From Citrus sinensis (Eukaryota > Streptophyta > Magnoliopsida > Sapindales > Rutaceae), in contig NC_068560.1 in NCBI RefSeq assembly GCF_022201045.2, positions 34,559,001 to 34,623,000 on the forward strand: DNA of 64,000 nucleotides, in the 5' to 3' direction. The position numbers and the translations under genes are program-made. The notes beneath the pieces were generated by a model. It did not search any database and was not told the origin of the DNA. It saw nothing but the letters and a program-made list of their open reading frames with translations. Below are positions 59,901-64,000 of this stretch, one piece after another. How positions within the stretch are numbered: the stretch's first letter is position 1; every line of letters starts with the position of its first letter.

Positions 59901-62900
59901 TACAAGTGTCCAATCAGGCCCTGAACATGAACTAATGGGTTGTCATTTTTACAGTTCTTGAATATGCCCATCATCAACTATGATGCCCTACATGTTATAA
60001 TATCTATTTAATTGTTTTATAAAAATTTTCTGAATTAGATATTATGCGTTCGCAACTCCAAGTGCCACCCAGAGACTACTTCTTGGACTTCTAGAAGCGC
60101 CACCATCATGGGCTCCAGATGCACTCGATGCTGCGGTGCAGCTTGTAGAACTTCTTCGGGCTGCTGAGGAGTATGCAACTGGTATAAAAGTAAGTGGAGT
60201 TGCGGTATCATGCTTTGATTGCACACTTTAGTTGCGGTATCATGCTTGCGTTTTCTCAATATTTATCCATGACATTCAAACTTTTGGTATGCTTTTACTC
60301 TGTAAGAGTTTCAGTAATCATTAGTCTGAGAGAATATATTTTGTCGTAGATTCTGATTCATATATTTTGGGAAGTAACTATATGCAAATATCATCTTATG
60401 CTTTTTACATCTCACCACTTTCCTGGCTTTCTGGGGCTTGTCTGGCCATGTATTTTTGCCCTAGAAATACTGTATTTGACCAAAACCATAGGAAGTGAAC
60501 AATGGTCAAAACTAGCCCCGTCCAGCTTGAAAGAAACTATTGTTATTAAGAAAAAGTAATTATTTCCGTGAAGATATCTCAAAAATATACTCTTATGTAG
60601 ATAACACATTTTAAATTACTTTGTTATCCACAATTATTTTTCTAAGGGTAAGGATGGGACAATGCATGCGATATCTTAAGTGCTGGCCCATGGCTGAACT
60701 TGCCGGGCCCATTATTAACCCAACTGTAACTTGCTTAAAATATTCCATGAAACTGAATACTACTTATTCACTGACTAGAGTATTGGCATCTTGTTCTCAT
60801 CTTAGTGGAGCTGCTCACAAAGACCGTTACCCGTAGAAATGGATTCAGCTTGGAGATCTAAGTTTGCAACTGTGATTTGTTTTTGGTTTCTGAAATATGT
60901 GCAAATGGTGGGGATGATGATCTTTTAATGGGACAAAGGTTTTAAGCCTTGGGATTTAGCTAAAGAAAAGGTCATACATTAAGTTGCTGACATTGTTAGA
61001 CACAGGTTGTAGAAGGACAGCCTGCAGAAGTTCTTGAAGTTACGCAGTTAGGGCACATGGCTAGAAAAGGGCTTGGATTAGCTGTAATCTGCTTTAAGCA
61101 TCATAAGGATCTGTTGCCTTTAGAGTTGTAACTATGGAACAGTGGTATACTCTCAGTATTCCACCTCCCCTCCCAACCAACTAGTAGTTATAAAAGAAAT
61201 CAGAAATGAGAACTGCTTAGATAGAAGTAATTCTATTTAACACAACACCTTGAGAGATAATGAGCGAAGTGGGGCAGTAGCGCAGCAAGGGTACCACGGA
61301 GGGGAAGTCAGAGCTTTCGAATCGGCTTCTCCCACGGGGAAAGAAAGCTTTTATAGTGAAGCTAGCCTATAGCTTATTAGGCGCCACAAATAGCATCTTA
61401 CAGTTGTGGACCCTCCACAATTACCTCCTGAAACAGTGCCACCACAATTAGTGAGAATATTTTAACAATTACTTTATTAATTAGAGGTTAAAGCAGTAGT
61501 ATTAACTATCTGAAGTTTATGTAACACTTCACATCACCAACTGAAGTGTTAAAACATTGTGTTGCTGCCGGAGGAAGGCCTTGCACTCTTCCTGGTGTTT
61601 CCATTTGAATCCTTCAGTTGCTCCTTTGATAGCGCTTTTGTTGCTTTCATATTAATCATCTATGGGCTTTTTTAGTTAGAAAAGGTACACCACGTTAAAG
61701 CTCCTTTTTGTTCGACGTATAGGTAAATTGTTCTCTGGTGAAATATCCGTAATGCTTAATGCCTTAGTTTTTAGAATCGTGTCTTTTAATTTTTTTTATT
61801 TAATATCAAATTCAATTTTTTTTTTAATTTGTCATTTGTTTGGCTTACCGTATTGCCTTTTTTGGTGTTGTAGCTTCCTCGGAACTGGATGCATTTGCAT
61901 TTTTTGCGTGCAATCGGGGTTGCAATGTCCATGCGAGCGGGTATAGCTGCTGATGCTGCTGCAGCTTTACTTTTTCGCATACTATCACAGCCTGCATTGC
62001 TATTTCCCCCATTAAGGCAAGTTGATGGAGTTGAAGTTCAACATGAACCTTTGGGTGGTTACATTTCATGCTATAGGAAGCAGGTACTAATTATCAGTGG
62101 CAATTTTCAGCTTACTCTTTCATTGCTCATGTTTTATGCTTGTGCTTGCTATAAAGTTCCTACTCTGCTCTATTTGTGTATAATATACATGTACATACAT
62201 TCATACATATATAAAAAGACATACATACATACATACATATATATGTTGTGTTTGTGCTGCATATATTTTTGCTGTTACTGATTATCATCCTAAAAAATAT
62301 CTCTGAACAGATAGAGGTGCCTGCAGCTGAAGCAACTATTGAAGCCACTGCTCAAGGAATTGCATCGGTGCTTTGTGCTCATGGCCCTGAGGTGGAATGG
62401 AGAATCTGTACAATATGGGAAGCAGCTTATGGCCTGATTCCTTTAAGTTCCTCAGCAGTTGATCTTCCTGAAATTATAGTTGCTACTCCATTGCAACCTC
62501 CCATATTATCATGGAACCTATACATTCCTCTCCTTAAAGTCCTGGAATATCTTCCTCGTGGGAGTCCTTCAGAGGCATGTCTCATGAAGATATTTGTTGC
62601 CACTGTCGAAGCAATTATTAAAAGAACTTTCCCACCTGAGTCCTCTCCAGAAAACACTCGAAGGGCAAGGCATCTCTCGGGCATAGGATCTGCCTCTAAA
62701 AATCTTGCTGTGGCAGAGCTTCGAACAATGGTCCATTCACTTTTTTTAGAATCATGTGCCTCTGTGGAGCTTGCATCACGCCTACTATTTATTGTCTTAA
62801 CTGTGTGTGTTAGCCATGAAGCTCAGTCCAACGGGAGCAAGAAACCAAGAGGTGAAGAAAATTATTTTCCTGATGAAAGCACCGAGGACTTACAGAAAGA

Positions 62901-63837
62901 TCTGAGAACTAGAAAGGTGAAAAGACAAGGGCCTGTAGCAGCATTTGATTCATATGTTTTGGCTGCTGTCTGTGCTCTTGCTTGTGAGCTTCAGTTGGTT
63001 CCTTTGGTCTCAAGGTCTGGTAATCATTCAAAGTCCAAAGATGCACAAATTCTAGCCAAGCCTGCCAAAATAAATGGAAATTCTAATGAGTGCAAAAGTA
63101 GTATTGAATCAGCGATTCATCATACTCACAGAATCTTAACAATATTAGAGGCGCTGTTCTCACTGAAGCCATCCTCTATAGGCACATCATGGGGTTACAG
63201 TTCAAATGAGATAGTGGCTGCTGCTATGGTTGCTGCACATGTATCAGAACTGTTTAGACGGTCCAAGGCTTGCATGCATGCTCTCTCTGTCTTGATGCGA
63301 TGCAAGTGGGATAATGAAATTTATAGTAGGGCAACATCTCTGTATAATCTCATTGATATTCACAGGAAAGCTGTTGCATCGATTGTTAACAAGGCTGAGC
63401 CATTGAAAGCACACTTAATGCATGCACCTATTTGGAGGGACTCCATTGCATGTTCTGATGGCCAAAAACTACATAAATGTGCGAAGGGTGGCTACTTCAA
63501 TCCAGAGAATGCATCTTCATCACATTGTGAAGCTTCAGACCAACCAGAAATTCATCTTAAAAGTGAAGGAGCTTCATGCTCGGATGAAAGCTCAGGAAAT
63601 GGTTTGGGTAAAGGCATTGCAAGTTTCCTAGTGGATGCTTCAGATTTAGCCAATTTCCTCACTATGGACAGGCATATAGGATTCAATTGTAGTGCACAAT
63701 TTCTTTTAAGATCAGTACTTGCAGAGAAACAAGAATTGTGCTTCTCTGTTGTTTCACTACTATGGAACAAGTTGATTGCAGCCCCAGAAACCCAACCGAG
63801 TGCTGAAAGCACTTCTGCCCAACAAGGGTGGCGACAG
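56972..63837 (+). CDS. GI: GIGANTEA (5' ten coding exons; runs off the window)
   Basis: Coding exons: 56972-57058, 57940-58011, 58169-58223, 58358-58500, 58671-58945, 59185-59240, 59400-59640, 60039-60189, 61874-62083 and 62311-63837, all GT-AG with matching phases, giving 939 residues. GI is about 1,170 residues, so about 230 C-terminal residues lie beyond position 64000. Recognisable stretches include SERWIDGLQFSSLFWPPPQD at the start, SPWITDILLAAPLGIRSDYF, MLSTPRWAVANGAGVILSV, YYAFATPSATQRLLLGLLEA and PRNWMHLHFLRAIGVAMSM. GI is a large plant-only nuclear and cytoplasmic protein that binds ZTL and FKF1 in blue light, acts as a co-chaperone, and links the clock to CO/FT-dependent flowering. 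The intron 60190-61873 (1,684 bp) is the longest. No disruption is seen. The assignment is firm. Confidence 0.97.
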
Positions 63838-64000
63838 GTAATCTAAAATGTTTCACACCTCTGATGTCTATTTTTTAATTTCATTTAATCCAGGTTATTT
63901 GCACACGATACAAATCAAACAACGTATATAGTCACATGCATTTGAGATTAATTTTCAACTATATTTTATGAAAATAAATTAAATGATAAGAACCTGGAAA
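63838..64000 (+). other. GI: GIGANTEA intron continuing past the window
   Basis: Starts with the donor GTAATC after the CAG at 63835-63837. AT-rich with no exon before the window ends. Confidence 0.8.

Overview
The window is nuclear DNA of a flowering plant, almost certainly a eudicot. Genes are split by short AT-rich GT-AG introns and separated by long AT-rich intergenic DNA full of small transposons (SINEs, hAT- and Harbinger-like MITEs, TIR fold-backs) and AT microsatellites. The protein families are plant-specific: GIGANTEA, OHP2, a class III peroxidase, DUF3511 and FAR1. The species cannot be fixed from sequence alone; a woody dicot such as Citrus is only an impression.

Layout. 1-11 kb: an intronless receptor-like kinase with an upstream ORF, then transposon-rich DNA holding a decayed LINE RNase H domain and a SINE with target-site duplications. 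11.3-14.4 kb: a three-exon secreted peroxidase of the PRX12 type. 14.4-22.2 kb: gene-empty, with two more SINEs whose target-site duplications are perfect (14 and 19 bp). 22.3 kb: a small intronless DUF3511 gene. 25.4-28.1 kb (minus): a seven-exon, membrane-anchored CDK-like kinase of the IBS1/At1g54610 group, with a probable GC-AG intron. 29.9-30.1 kb (plus): a coding exon with no ATG of its own, ending in a coiled coil and a hydrophobic helix. 30.9-33.3 kb (minus): OHP2, with a hAT MITE in its intron. 34.3-36.7 kb (minus): an uncharacterised plant protein ending in a CaaX box. 37.2-39.5 kb: a truncated FAR1/MULE transposase-like gene running into a 141-bp tandem array, facing a convergent GRF zinc-finger gene. 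44.9-47.4 kb (minus): a three-exon conserved plant protein of unknown function. 47.5-53.3 kb: MITEs and repeats. 53.3-56.9 kb: upstream region of GIGANTEA with evening elements and ACGT-core sites. 57.0-63.8 kb (plus): the first ten coding exons of GIGANTEA, which runs off the window.

These genes are not an operon-like unit. Two themes recur: chloroplast and clock functions (OHP2, GIGANTEA), and membrane-anchored signalling (receptor-like kinase, acylated CDK-like kinase, CaaX protein). Exon joins were worked out by hand; for every multi-exon gene the reading phase is consistent across each junction. No tRNA, rRNA or CRISPR was found.
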